Below the pieces are notes generated by a model. The model worked only from the letters and a program-made list of their open reading frames with translations. It was not told the origin of the DNA and made no database searches. A stretch of 64,000 nt of DNA from Arthrobacter sp. B2a2-09 (GTDB taxonomy: Bacteria > Actinomycetota > Actinomycetes > Actinomycetales > Micrococcaceae), in contig NZ_JAMXIC010000002.1 in NCBI RefSeq assembly GCF_027587375.1, forward strand, positions 62,001 through 126,000, in the 5' to 3' direction. Positions 36,238 through 44,577 of this stretch are shown piece after piece. The translations under genes and the position numbers were made by a program. How positions within the stretch are numbered: the stretch's first letter is position 1; each line of letters begins with the position of its first letter.

Positions 36238-37538
36238 TGGACAGACACCGCGGACGGGGCCAGCATGGGCAGATTACTGAAGCCCAGGGTGGAGTCTTCG
36301 GCGATGCGCACCAGCTGGTTGTATTTGGCCAGTCGCTCGGAGTTCCGCACGGACCCGATCTTGATCTGCCCGGACGCGGTCCCGACAGCGAGGTCGGCCA
36401 GGAAGTCGTCCTCGGTCTCCCCGGATCGGGCTGACACCACCGGGGCGTAGCCGGCGGCGCGCGCCTCGGCGACCACGTCGAGGGTGCCGGTCAGTGTGCC
36501 GTTCTGGTTGACCTTGACCAGGACGCCGTTGGCAACGCCGCGGGCGATGCCCTTGGCGAGCCGTTGGCTGTTGGTGGTGAACAGATCGTCGCCGATCAAC
36601 CTGATCCGATGTCCCAGGCGCTTGGTCAGCGCCTGCCAGCCTTCCCAGTCCTCCTCGTCGAGCGGGTCCTCGATCGAGACGATCGCGAAGCGGTCGACCC
36701 AGGACGACACCATGTCGATCATCTCGGCGGTGCTGAGATGCCGTTCCTGCCGGCGCAGGTGGTAGTCACCGGCGTTGCTGTCGTACAGGGAGGTCGCTGC
36801 GACGTCGATGGCGATGGCGATGTCGGTGCCGGGCTGAAGACCTGCGGCCTCGATGGATTGGGTGATCAGCTCGAGGGCTTCCTCGCTGGTGCGGCAGGCC
36901 GGGCTCAGGCCGCCCTCGTCGGCCAGCAGGGTCGGCAGTCCCCGTTCCGCGCAGAGGGTGGCGGCAGCTGCCCGGACGCGGGAGGTGAGCTGGATCGCTT
37001 CGAGTGTGGAGGTGGCCGCGACCGGTACGGCCAGGAAATCCTGGACGTCCATGCCGCGGCCGGCGTGGAGGCCGCCGGAAAGGATGTTGACCATCGGCAT
37101 GGGCAGCACCGGCTCGTCGACGTCGGCGAGCTGGGCGATCCGCCGGTACAGCGGCAGCCCCCTGGCCGCGGCGGAGGCGCGGCAGACCGCCAGTGAGGTG
37201 CCGAGGATGGCGTTGGCGCCGAGCCGCGACAGCGTAGGGGTCCCGTCCAAGTCCCGCAGTCGCTCATCGATGGTCCGCTGGTCTTCCACGTCGAGGCTGC
37301 GCAGCGCGGTTGCGATCTCGCCGTTCACGTGGTCGACTGCGGCGGTGACGCCGAGGCCGTCGAACACCGACCGGTCGCCGTCGCGCAGCTCGTGGGCCTC
37401 GTGGGTGCCGGTTGAGGCTCCGGAGGGCACGGAGGCGCGGGCCATGGCGCCGGTGTCGAGGACGATGTCGACCTCGACGGTCGGGCGGCCGCGGGAGTCG
37501 AAGATCTGGCGGCCGTGAACGGTGCGGATGGTGCTCAA
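36234..37538 (-). CDS. Enolase paralogue with changed active site
   Basis: 434 residues, full enolase length. The SGASTG loop (39-44), His158, acid Glu208 (ADEGG), metal ligands Asp245, Glu290 and Asp317, base Lys342 and Lys393 are all in place, so the fold and chemistry (beta-elimination of water at Mg) are kept. Yet the SHRSGETED motif reads SARSGETED (Ala370 for the substrate-contact His), QEF reads QDF (Asp167 for a conserved Glu) and INGG reads LSGG. A housekeeping enolase would not need these. In an overlapping operon with a kinase, a D-2-hydroxyacid dehydrogenase and FAH proteins, it probably acts on a phosphorylated hydroxyacid other than 2-phosphoglycerate. Confidence 0.9.
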   Translation of the reverse strand: MSTIRTVHGRQIFDSRGRPTVEVDIVLDTGAMARASVPSGASTGTHEAHELRDGDRSVFDGLGVTAAVDHVNGEIATALRSLDVEDQRTIDERLRDLDGTPTLSRLGANAILGTSLAVCRASAAARGLPLYRRIAQLADVDEPVLPMPMVNILSGGLHAGRGMDVQDFLAVPVAATSTLEAIQLTSRVRAAAATLCAERGLPTLLADEGGLSPACRTSEEALELITQSIEAAGLQPGTDIAIAIDVAATSLYDSNAGDYHLRRQERHLSTAEMIDMVSSWVDRFAIVSIEDPLDEEDWEGWQALTKRLGHRIRLIGDDLFTTNSQRLAKGIARGVANGVLVKVNQNGTLTGTLDVVAEARAAGYAPVVSARSGETEDDFLADLAVGTASGQIKIGSVRNSERLAKYNQLVRIAEDSTLGFSNLPMLAPSAVSVQ

Positions 37539-38524
37539 GAGGACACTCCTGTGGTCAGGGGGGACGGGGTGTTGCAGGGGTAGCGAGCTGGTTCGCCGTG
37601 CAGGACGCGGACGACTTCCTCGGCGGCGCTGCGGCGCAAGTCGATGACCGACGCGTCGGAGGCGAAGGCGATGTGCGGGGTGACGATCACCCCGGGGTGG
37701 GCCAAAAGCTCGGCGGGAACCGTCGGCTCCTCTTCCAAGACGTCCAGGCCTGCTCCGCCGAGATGCCCGGTTTGCAGGGAGGCGAGCAGGGCGTCCGTGT
37801 CGATCAGTCCGCCGCGGCTGACGTTGATCACGAAGGCGCCCGTCGGCAACAGAGCTAGCTCCCGTTCGCCGATCAAATGATGGGTGTGCGGCATCAGCGG
37901 CGCGTGCAGGACGACAATATCGCTGGCGGCGAGGAGGCCGTCAAGGGGCATTACCTCGATGCCGCCGGTGTCGGCCGGAGGGTGCGGGTCGCTGATCACG
38001 ACGCGGGCTCCGAGCGCCCGCAGCTTGGCCGCAGTGGCTCTGCCGATCCGGCCGTATCCGACGACACCGCAGGTCAGGGTGGACAGGCGCCGTAGCCGCA
38101 CCCCGGCGGGGTTCCATCTGCCGGCACGGACCTCGCGGTCGGCGGCGACCAGGCCGCGGGTCCAGGCCAAGGCCAGCCCGACGGCGTGATCGGAGACCTC
38201 CGCGACGCAGTAGTCCGGGACGTTTGTGACCTGCACACCGCAATCGGTGGCGGCGGACACTGCGATGTTGTCCAGGCCCACCCCCATCCGAGCGACGACG
38301 CGCAGCGGGGCCGAGGACACGATCGCTTTAGCGGACACGGTGGCCCAGCAGGTGAGGATGGCGGCGGGCTGGTGTTCGGCGACCAGGGCGTCGATGGTCT
38401 CGACCGGTGCCGGGTCGGCCGGGCCGACGACGAGGCGGAAGCCGGCGCCTTCGAGGATGCCTCGTTCGATGCTGTCGTCGGGCCAGGCCCGGTCGGTCAG
38501 CAGGACGGTCTGCTGTGGGGTCAT
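37535..38524 (-). CDS. D-isomer-specific 2-hydroxyacid dehydrogenase
   Basis: 329 residues from ATG 38524 with AAAAAGGAG upstream; the frame is open 63 codons more but covers the FAH gene. NAD site GVVGYGRIGRATAAKL, catalytic Arg in VINVSRGGLIDTDAL, Glu in GLDVLEEEP, His in VTPHIAF, the Arg/Glu/His set of the family; N-terminal part RVVARMGVGLDNI. It interconverts a 2-oxo acid and a D-2-hydroxy acid; phosphoglycerate dehydrogenase and hydroxypyruvate reductase are relatives. Overlaps both neighbours (ATGA), placing this step between the FAH hydrolase and the enolase/kinase pair. Confidence 0.92.
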   Translation of the reverse strand: MTPQQTVLLTDRAWPDDSIERGILEGAGFRLVVGPADPAPVETIDALVAEHQPAAILTCWATVSAKAIVSSAPLRVVARMGVGLDNIAVSAATDCGVQVTNVPDYCVAEVSDHAVGLALAWTRGLVAADREVRAGRWNPAGVRLRRLSTLTCGVVGYGRIGRATAAKLRALGARVVISDPHPPADTGGIEVMPLDGLLAASDIVVLHAPLMPHTHHLIGERELALLPTGAFVINVSRGGLIDTDALLASLQTGHLGGAGLDVLEEEPTVPAELLAHPGVIVTPHIAFASDASVIDLRRSAAEEVVRVLHGEPARYPCNTPSPLTTGVSS

Positions 38525-39603
38525 GACGCGTGCTCCTTTTTCGTGGTCCGGTCTGGAACGGCCGGGTTTGGTGAGGATCGGTTTTGATGGAATGTCTGGT
38601 CCACGCACCGCGTGATCTGTTCGCCGAGCCCGGTCACCGACGCCTTGACGGTGTCTCCGGCGCGCAGAAAGCGGCCGTGGTGGAGGCCGAATCCGGCGGG
38701 GGAGCCGGTGCACAGCAGGTCGCCGGGGCGAAGCCGGATGTGTTGGGACAGGTACGAGAGCTGTTCGGGAATGCTGAACACCATGTCGTCGGCGGTGTCA
38801 TCTTGCATGAGTGTGTCGTTGAGCGACAGCCGCAGCCGCAGGCCGGAGGGGTCGGGGACCTGCCAAGCGGGAACGAACCACGGTCCGAGAGGGAGTGATC
38901 CCCGCAAGCTCTTGCACTGCAACCAGTCGCTGCCTAGGGCGGGCAGGTCCGGCCGGATGACGCGGGAGCGGATCGTCAGGTCATTGACCACGCAGTAGCC
39001 GGCGATGGCAGCGTGCGCCTCGGACGGTGTTAGCCGGGAGCCGGACCCGCCGATGACGGCACCGATCTCGACCTCCCAGTCCAGGGTGTCCACGTCCGGA
39101 TCCAGCTCCAGTTCACCCAGAGGGGTGCCGACCCGGTCGATGCTGGTCAGACAGATGTAGGGGCTGCCGTCGCGGCGTCGCTGCATCAAAGCCTGCGCCA
39201 TGGCGGCGCGCACGCGATCGGCGTCGCCCGGGTCAGCGCCGTCGACGGCAGCCTCGATGGCTTGCCGCCGATAGTTGCCGATGGTGCAGAACAGCTGTGC
39301 GGGCCGCAGCGGTGCCTCAAACAGCAGCGTGCCGGCCGGCAGGCCGTGCTCGGCGATCGCCTCGGCAGTCTGTGGAGACTCGGTCAGTCGTCGAAGCTCG
39401 GCGTGGTGGGCGCCCCACTGCCGGATTAGTTCGGTGATTGAGGCGAACCTTGCGCACGCCCAGTCCGCCGCCCAGGTCCGCAGTGGGAGGGCGCGGTCGC
39501 GATGGACCAGCCAGACCGCCGTCGTCTCCACCGCGTGAGCTGTCTGGGCCAACACGATCCCCGTGGGGGCAAGGTCGGCTTGTCTGCCGTCATCTTCAAG
39601 CAT
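38521..39603 (-). CDS. Fumarylacetoacetate hydrolase family protein, first gene of operon
   Basis: 360 residues. A 100-residue N-terminal domain precedes the core with FCTIGNYRRQ, metal ligands in TLDWEVEIGAVIGG (two Glu) and CVVNDLTIRS (Asp), and closing DLLCTGSPAGFGLHHGRFL. Likely a hydrolase or decarboxylase/hydratase of an oxo-dienoic ring-cleavage product. No ribosome site is present before ATG 39603: the 14-bp operator ends one base upstream and a TATGCT (-10 type) lies 11 bases before the ATG, so the message may be nearly leaderless and repression would act right at the start. Confidence 0.9.
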   Translation of the reverse strand: MLEDDGRQADLAPTGIVLAQTAHAVETTAVWLVHRDRALPLRTWAADWACARFASITELIRQWGAHHAELRRLTESPQTAEAIAEHGLPAGTLLFEAPLRPAQLFCTIGNYRRQAIEAAVDGADPGDADRVRAAMAQALMQRRRDGSPYICLTSIDRVGTPLGELELDPDVDTLDWEVEIGAVIGGSGSRLTPSEAHAAIAGYCVVNDLTIRSRVIRPDLPALGSDWLQCKSLRGSLPLGPWFVPAWQVPDPSGLRLRLSLNDTLMQDDTADDMVFSIPEQLSYLSQHIRLRPGDLLCTGSPAGFGLHHGRFLRAGDTVKASVTGLGEQITRCVDQTFHQNRSSPNPAVPDRTTKKEHAS

Positions 39604-39604
39604 G

Positions 39605-39618
39605 TGCTAACGATAGCA
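39605..39618 (-). promoter_or_regulatory. LacI-type operator 1
   Basis: TGCTAACGATAGCA, a near-perfect palindrome with the central CG typical of LacI/GalR sites. It lies directly before the FAH/dehydrogenase/enolase/kinase operon and overlaps its -10 region. Confidence 0.85.
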
Positions 39619-39722
39619 TAGCGGGTTTGGGATTTCACCCCTCTCGAGCTGCAGGCTCGCCCGCGTTGTCAGGGGCGGCTCACAGGGTGGCCCATTGACA
39701 GGGCAGTCTGGTCGAGGGATAG

Positions 39723-39736
39723 TGCTAACGATCGCA
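39723..39736 (+). promoter_or_regulatory. LacI-type operator 2
   Basis: TGCTAACGATCGCA, one base off the other copies, 24 bases before the GTG start of the cupin gene. With operator 1 it brackets the divergent 156-bp promoter region; DNA looping between the two is possible (105 bp between them is about ten turns). Confidence 0.8.
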
Positions 39737-39759
39737 TAAATTCGTTGAGAGGAACCGAA

Positions 39760-40290
39760 GTGACAGTACGAAGAGTAGTCACCGGCACGGACGGCGCGGG
39801 GAAGTCGGTGTTCGTCTCGGACGGGGCGGTACCCCACAGCCACGACTTCGAGACCATGCCGGGGCAGGCTCAGATCCGGGTCTGGTTCACCCCCGGGGCG
39901 CCGTCGACCATGCCACCCGACGCGGAGCCCACCGACAATCACGGCCCGGTGGTCCCTGGCCCCGGCGGTGCAAGCTTCGTGATCGTGCGTTACGCCCCCG
40001 ACTCCGTGGTGAAGAGCCCGGATTTCGATCCGGCCGCGGCCGGTCAGGAGCTGGCCACCTACGCGCCGGATCTGGCTGAGGTGTTCGAGCCGGACGGGAT
40101 GCACCGCACCCGCAGCGTCGACTACGGGGTGGTGCTGGAAGGGGAGGTGTGGCTCGAGCTGGACGACGGCGCGCAGGTGCGGCTGACGCCCGGCGACACT
40201 GTCGTGCAGCTCGCCGCCCGGCATGCCTGGCGGAACAAGACGAAGGCGCCGGCGACGGTGGCATTCGTGCTCACCGGCGTCGGCGCCTAA
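39760..40290 (+). CDS. Cupin-domain protein
   Basis: 176 residues from GTG 39760, chosen because AGAGGAA precedes it by 6 bases (TTG 39745 is in frame but poor). Cupin marks: SVDYGVVLEGEVWLELDDGA and TPGDTVVQLAARHAWRN, with one conserved His (AWRN end) and Glu, but the first-motif histidines of metal cupins are largely missing. Related proteins are fused or adjacent to aromatic and hydroxyacid pathways and may be isomerases or ligand sensors. Single-gene transcript with its own operator and a strong terminator. Confidence 0.8.
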   Translation: MTVRRVVTGTDGAGKSVFVSDGAVPHSHDFETMPGQAQIRVWFTPGAPSTMPPDAEPTDNHGPVVPGPGGASFVIVRYAPDSVVKSPDFDPAAAGQELATYAPDLAEVFEPDGMHRTRSVDYGVVLEGEVWLELDDGAQVRLTPGDTVVQLAARHAWRNKTKAPATVAFVLTGVGA

Positions 40291-40306
40291 CTCCTTGTGA
40301 TGGGGA

Positions 40307-40348
40307 ACGACGGCGGTGGCCGGCAGATCTGCCGGCCACCGCCGTCGT
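40307..40348. terminator. Bidirectional terminator, 42-bp perfect palindrome
   Basis: 21-bp arms with no loop (starting ACGACGGCGGTGGCCGGCAG and centred on AGATCT), placed between the convergent cupin and dehydrogenase genes. It can fold in both transcripts. Confidence 0.88.
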
Positions 40349-40381
40349 CCGTGCTTGACTGTCGTCAGACTGTCCGTGTCG

Positions 40382-41491
40382 TCAGAGGGTGACGACGTAG
40401 TTGCTGAAGCCGCCGCGCGGATCCTTCAGCCGTCCGGAGATTGCGGTGTTGACCTCCGACAATGGGAACGCCTCGGTCTCCAGGTACTTAAGGTCGAGGG
40501 TGCCGGTCTCGATCATGTCGGCCATTTCCTGACCTTGGGCCGCGGTGAACCAGTTCGAGCCGATGATCTGCACCTGCTCGTCCATCAGCCATTTCATGTC
40601 GACCGGGACCTCGTCGGCGACCCCCCCGACGTTGACCACGCGGCCGCCGCGCCGGACTCCGTGCATGGAGTCGACCATGGTAGCCGCGTCGGCTCGGGCC
40701 CCGAGAGCGCTGATCACAAAGTGGGCTCCGTCGCCACGAGTCCGGGCTTTGGTCCACTCCGCGGTCGACTGCTCTCCAAGCTTCAAGACCTCGATCCTGC
40801 GCGGTGAGAGGGCTTTCACCCGTTCAAGCAGCTCCTCGTTGCGGCCGGTGCCCAGGATCTTGGCCACGCCCATGCTCAAGCAGAGCACAGTCGATGCCAC
40901 GCCGAGCGTGCCGGTGATGCCGTCGATTAAGGCCACGGTTCCCGGTCCGGCGCCGGCCAGACGGAGCGCCCCGTAGGCGGTGCCGATGTAGCCGAAACGG
41001 GCGGCAAGTTCGAACGGCAGATTGTCAGGGATCTTGACCAGAGCCTGCTGCGGCGCGGTCATGAACTCGCTGAACCCGCCGTAGGGGTAGAGATCGAAGA
41101 TCCGCTGGCCGTCGCGAGAGGTGCTGAAGTACCCGTTGAGGGTGTAGTAGCGGCAGCGGCTGGGGGTGCCCGCGGAGCAGGCGTAGCAGCTGCCGCACGA
41201 ACGCATCGGGCTCACGTACACACGGTCACCGGGCTTGACGTTGATGACCGACTCTCCGACCTCCTCCACCACGCCGCTGGGATCGAGCCCGAAGATCGCC
41301 GGGAAAGCAGGGATGGGCTGGTGGGGGAACCAGGTTGGCCAGTTGTTGATCACGTTGGCCATGTTCGGCACAATGCCGACGGCCTTGACCCTGACCAGTA
41401 CGTCTGTAGCTCGGGGCTTGGGTACCTCGATGGTGTCAATCGACATGGGTTCGCCGATCTTGTGCAGCCGGGCTGCGCGCATCGTCGCCAT
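40382..41491 (-). CDS. Medium-chain dehydrogenase with structural but no catalytic zinc site
   Basis: 369 residues from ATG 41491 (AAGGAG 7 bases upstream). Cys99, Cys102, Cys105 and Cys113 in the pattern CxxCxxCx7C form the structural zinc lobe of alcohol dehydrogenases. The catalytic zinc ligands are changed: the usual Cys segment reads VGIVPNMAN and GHE reads GLD. The Rossmann part IDGITGTLGVASTVL binds NAD(P). So an enone reductase or non-zinc dehydrogenase is more likely than an alcohol dehydrogenase. Last gene of the dioxygenase-CMD-dehydrogenase transcript; it probably reduces or oxidises a ring-cleavage or ring-fission precursor. Confidence 0.85.
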   Translation of the reverse strand: MATMRAARLHKIGEPMSIDTIEVPKPRATDVLVRVKAVGIVPNMANVINNWPTWFPHQPIPAFPAIFGLDPSGVVEEVGESVINVKPGDRVYVSPMRSCGSCYACSAGTPSRCRYYTLNGYFSTSRDGQRIFDLYPYGGFSEFMTAPQQALVKIPDNLPFELAARFGYIGTAYGALRLAGAGPGTVALIDGITGTLGVASTVLCLSMGVAKILGTGRNEELLERVKALSPRRIEVLKLGEQSTAEWTKARTRGDGAHFVISALGARADAATMVDSMHGVRRGGRVVNVGGVADEVPVDMKWLMDEQVQIIGSNWFTAAQGQEMADMIETGTLDLKYLETEAFPLSEVNTAISGRLKDPRGGFSNYVVTL

Positions 41492-41549
41492 TGACGGGCT
41501 CCTTCTAGGAAAAGGGTTGTCGTTGTGGGGGAGTGGGTCCGTGGGGGAG

Positions 41550-42092
41550 CTACTTGCGGTAGCTCTCCTCAAGCTCGATGTCGAGCAGGCCCATGATCCG
41601 TACGCCGGAGTTGTACCAGGCGATGGTCAGCGCGAGCTCCACCATCTGCTGGTCGTCGAGGTGCCCGGCCGCGGCTGCCCAGGTGGCGTCGGACACCTGC
41701 ACTTTGGTGGTTGACTCGCGCGCGAGGGCAATTACGGCACGTTCGCCGTCGTCGAACAGCTCCGAGCTCTCGCCGTCAGCAACGGCGGCAAGCTGCTCGT
41801 CGGTGAGTCCGGCCTTGTGGCCGTGGGACTGGTGGTGGGCGATCTCGTACTCCGAGCCGGTGGTGTGGCCGACCGACAAGATCGCCAGCTCGCGCAGCTT
41901 CGGGCTCAGCTGTGAGCCGTCACGCAAGGCGTTGGCGTAGGACAGGAATGCGTCGAGCAGGACCGGGGCGTTCGCCAGTGCACGGAAGATGTTGGCGGTA
42001 GGTACCTTGCGCTCGGCCTCGAGGCGGTTCCACAGCGGCTGCTGGTGGACCGAAGCGGCGTCGTCGCGGGACAGGGAGGGGACTCGGGACAT
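41550..42092 (-). CDS. Carboxymuconolactone decarboxylase family protein
   Basis: 180 residues, all helical. The AhpD/CMD core is LSPKLRELAILSVGHTTGSEYEIAHHQSHGHK; the redox CxxC of AhpD-type peroxidases is absent, while the His pair and Glu typical of lactone decarboxylases stay. It would act on a lactone or similar intermediate rather than as a peroxidase. It lies 60 bases downstream of the dioxygenase gene and 58 before the dehydrogenase gene, one transcript under operator 3. Confidence 0.85.
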   Translation of the reverse strand: MSRVPSLSRDDAASVHQQPLWNRLEAERKVPTANIFRALANAPVLLDAFLSYANALRDGSQLSPKLRELAILSVGHTTGSEYEIAHHQSHGHKAGLTDEQLAAVADGESSELFDDGERAVIALARESTTKVQVSDATWAAAAGHLDDQQMVELALTIAWYNSGVRIMGLLDIELEESYRK

Positions 42093-42152
42093 GATGTATA
42101 TACTCCAGTCAGGTTGGGGGTCAGCGGGGCTGGGCTTCAGCAGGGTCGGGCT

Positions 42153-43154
42153 TCAGCGGGGTTGGGGGTTGGCCAGGAACTTCTCCAGCGTCATTGGCGC
42201 AGGAGGAACGGCCGGGGACTTCAGGGGGATGTCGACGAAGGCCGAGGCCTCGAAGTACCACTTCTCCAGGGCAGGGAGTCCCCAGCGAGCGTTGGTGCTG
42301 ACCGCTTCGGCGTCCCAGCGCACCGGCTCGGTCTCGATGTCGATGGTCTGGTAGTGGCTGTTGAAGACCTCCACACGGTGGCCGTCCGGATCGCGAAGGT
42401 AGGCGAAGAGCATCCCGCCCGGCCCGTGCCGGCCCGGGCCGCGTTCGACCCCGTCTCCGTAGCCCATGATGCCGGCGAAGTCACAGGCGGTGAAGATGTC
42501 ATGGCTCTCGGAGACGGTGTAGGCGAAATGGTGCAGACTGGGACCGTCGCCGGTCACCATGGCCAGGTCCAGGCAGGTGCCCTTGCGGTACATGAAGGCA
42601 CCGATCAGCTCGTCGCCGTGCTCCAGGTACTCCGAGTTGCGGAACCCCAGGGCGCTGTAGAACGCACACAACTCATAGACGTCGGGTGTGAGCAGCTGGA
42701 AGTGGTCCAGCCGCTGGGCGCGGGCCCCCTGGTACTGCTCGAAATTGATGTGCAGCCGGGGCCGGGTCTCCATCGTGGCGCACAGCTCCAGCGGCGTCCC
42801 GACCGGATCGGACACGTGCAGCGTGCGGCCCTGGTGCGGCATTTGCACCCACTCGGCAGGGAGTTCGCGGTCGCGGAAGTAGCGGTAGGCCTCGTCCAGG
42901 TCCTCCTCGAAGAAAACGCGGAATCCGATCCGGCGGGCCGTGCCGCCGTCGCGGGTTTTCTCCAGCACGAGGCTGTGGTGACAGGCCTCGGCCAGGCCGC
43001 GCAGGTAGACCGTCGACTCGTCCTCCTCGCTAACCACAAGGCCGAGGACCTTGGTGTAGAAGTCGCGACTCGCCGCCAGGTCGGCGACGTTTAGTCGCAG
43101 GTGGCTGGTTCGGCTGATGTTGAACGGTGGGCGCAGATCGACCGGTGGTAGCAA
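42153..43154 (-). CDS. Extradiol ring-cleavage dioxygenase (VOC), homoprotocatechuate type
   Basis: 333 residues from TTG 43154, which has TTGGAGG 5 bases upstream; a longer frame exists but has no homology there. Two VOC modules: HLRLNVADLAASRDFYTKVL at 18-37 and LDHFQLLTPDVYELCAFYSA at 149-168. Metal ligands His151, His209 and Glu262 match His155/His214/Glu267 of homoprotocatechuate 2,3-dioxygenase, as does RGPGRHG in the second module. It opens a catechol-like ring next to the hydroxyls using O2 and Fe or Mn. Operator 3 lies 27 bases upstream. Confidence 0.88.
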   Translation of the reverse strand: MLPPVDLRPPFNISRTSHLRLNVADLAASRDFYTKVLGLVVSEEDESTVYLRGLAEACHHSLVLEKTRDGGTARRIGFRVFFEEDLDEAYRYFRDRELPAEWVQMPHQGRTLHVSDPVGTPLELCATMETRPRLHINFEQYQGARAQRLDHFQLLTPDVYELCAFYSALGFRNSEYLEHGDELIGAFMYRKGTCLDLAMVTGDGPSLHHFAYTVSESHDIFTACDFAGIMGYGDGVERGPGRHGPGGMLFAYLRDPDGHRVEVFNSHYQTIDIETEPVRWDAEAVSTNARWGLPALEKWYFEASAFVDIPLKSPAVPPAPMTLEKFLANPQPR

Positions 43155-43181
43155 GATGTCCTCCAATGGGCACAAGGGTGG

Positions 43182-43195
43182 TGCTATCGTTAGCA
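43182..43195 (-). promoter_or_regulatory. LacI-type operator 3
   Basis: TGCTATCGTTAGCA, the complement of the operator-1 form, between the dioxygenase start (43154) and the end of the lacI gene. It would control the dioxygenase-CMD-dehydrogenase transcript. Confidence 0.85.
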
Positions 43196-43248
43196 ATTTT
43201 TTGTTTTGGTACGCTCGCAGGCGTGCATCTGTTGTTGGGTAGTGCGGT

Positions 43249-44280
43249 TCAGGCGGAACGCTGGCGCGTCGCCGCCGGCGGTGCAGCGGTGCTGCCGCGC
43301 CGTACGAGCCAACCCACCGACACCGACTCGTAAGGATCGTTGCCGGTCGGCGGGTTGTTGAGTCGGCGGATGAACCAGAGTCCGCAGGAGGTGGCCACGT
43401 CGCCGATGGGGAGACTGATAGTGGTGAGTCCGGGTCCCCACCAGGAGAACCCGCTCTGATCGCCGAAGCCGACAACGGACAGCTCGGTGGGAACGTCGAC
43501 GCCCATTTCCAGCAAGCCATCCAAGGCGCCGACGGTGTGCAGGACGGACCCAAGGACGACAGCGGTCGGCGGGCTCGGCCGGTTCAGCAACTGACGCACC
43601 GCCTCGCGAGCATGCTCGGGCGAGGCCGGGGCGCCAAGTTCGACCTGGTTGGAGCGTGGCGAAACTCCCCGGTCACGGAGCGCCTGGCGGTAGCCCTCGA
43701 GTCGCTCCCGGCCGGTCGGCAGGTCAGCCGGAGCACCGATGTAGGCGATCCGGGTATGGCCGAGATCGAGCAGATGCGTCGTGGCATCGTGCAGGGCCCG
43801 GTGATCATCGAGACCGAACCACTGCGCGCCCAATGACGCGTGCCTGCGCAGCAGCTGGACATGCGGCATGCCCCGCAGCAGGTTGACCGAGTCACCGTGT
43901 GGGCTCGGGGTCGGTGCGATCACCACGCCCGCCGCGCGGCTGGCGGACAGCTCGCGCAGGTGGCGGCGCTCGATGAGGCGATCGTCGAACGTCTCGGCCA
44001 GCATCAGCTGGTAGTCCTCGGCGGCCATGATCGCGGACAGCTCGTGGGCGATGGTGAAGTAGAAGCTGTTGCGGATGTCGGGGATGACCAGCCCCACGAC
44101 ATTGCTCGGGGCGCCCCGCATCATCCGGGCCGCGTGGTTGCCCACGTAGCCCAGCTCGGAGGCCGCCTGACGGACGCGGGCCTTGGTCTGCTCACTGATG
44201 CGGGTGTCGTCGACCAGCGCCCGTCCGACGGTGGAGACCGACAGCTGCAGGTGTGCAGCGATATCCTTTGTCGTGACCAT
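43249..44280 (-). CDS. LacI family repressor of the catabolic regulon
   Basis: 343 residues; AGGAGGAACG precedes ATG 44280. Helix-turn-helix TTKDIAAHLQLSVSTVGRALVD (3-24), hinge RAARM-type MMRGAPSNVVG, then a sensor domain with FTIAHELSAIMAAEDYQLML, DLGHTRIAYIGAPADLPTGRERLEGY and LSVVGFGDQ. It sits between the two arms of the regulon, and five copies of one 14-bp palindrome with central CG lie before its target operons and before its own gene, a strong case that it binds them. Effector likely a substrate or ring-fission product. Confidence 0.9.
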   Translation of the reverse strand: MVTTKDIAAHLQLSVSTVGRALVDDTRISEQTKARVRQAASELGYVGNHAARMMRGAPSNVVGLVIPDIRNSFYFTIAHELSAIMAAEDYQLMLAETFDDRLIERRHLRELSASRAAGVVIAPTPSPHGDSVNLLRGMPHVQLLRRHASLGAQWFGLDDHRALHDATTHLLDLGHTRIAYIGAPADLPTGRERLEGYRQALRDRGVSPRSNQVELGAPASPEHAREAVRQLLNRPSPPTAVVLGSVLHTVGALDGLLEMGVDVPTELSVVGFGDQSGFSWWGPGLTTISLPIGDVATSCGLWFIRRLNNPPTGNDPYESVSVGWLVRRGSTAAPPAATRQRSA

Positions 44281-44376
44281 CGTTCCTCCTGACGCAAGTC
44301 TGTTAGCTGATCATCGTATACGGCGAATGGCCTAGGACCGGGCACTGATGCAATCCGAGCCGACCCGTCATTCCAG

Positions 44377-44390
44377 TGCTAACGATAGCA
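44377..44390 (-). promoter_or_regulatory. LacI-type operator 4 (autoregulation)
   Basis: TGCTAACGATAGCA, 96 bases before the lacI start codon, in the 454-bp divergent region between lacI and the MFS gene. Probably autoregulates lacI. Confidence 0.82.
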
Positions 44391-44577
44391 CGGTTTTGGG
44401 CGCGGTCAAGAAGGTGCCGGGGCCTTGGTGTCACGGCCGGGGCGGGCCGGCTCACCCGGAATACTGCGATTCCCGCCCTTTGAGGGATAGCGGTAAGTCC
44501 GGGCATCCCCTTGTCCAGCTGCCGCCGGACGTTGTCAGGACCTTCGGAAAGATCCCTCTTGACCCTGGCTTACGGCA

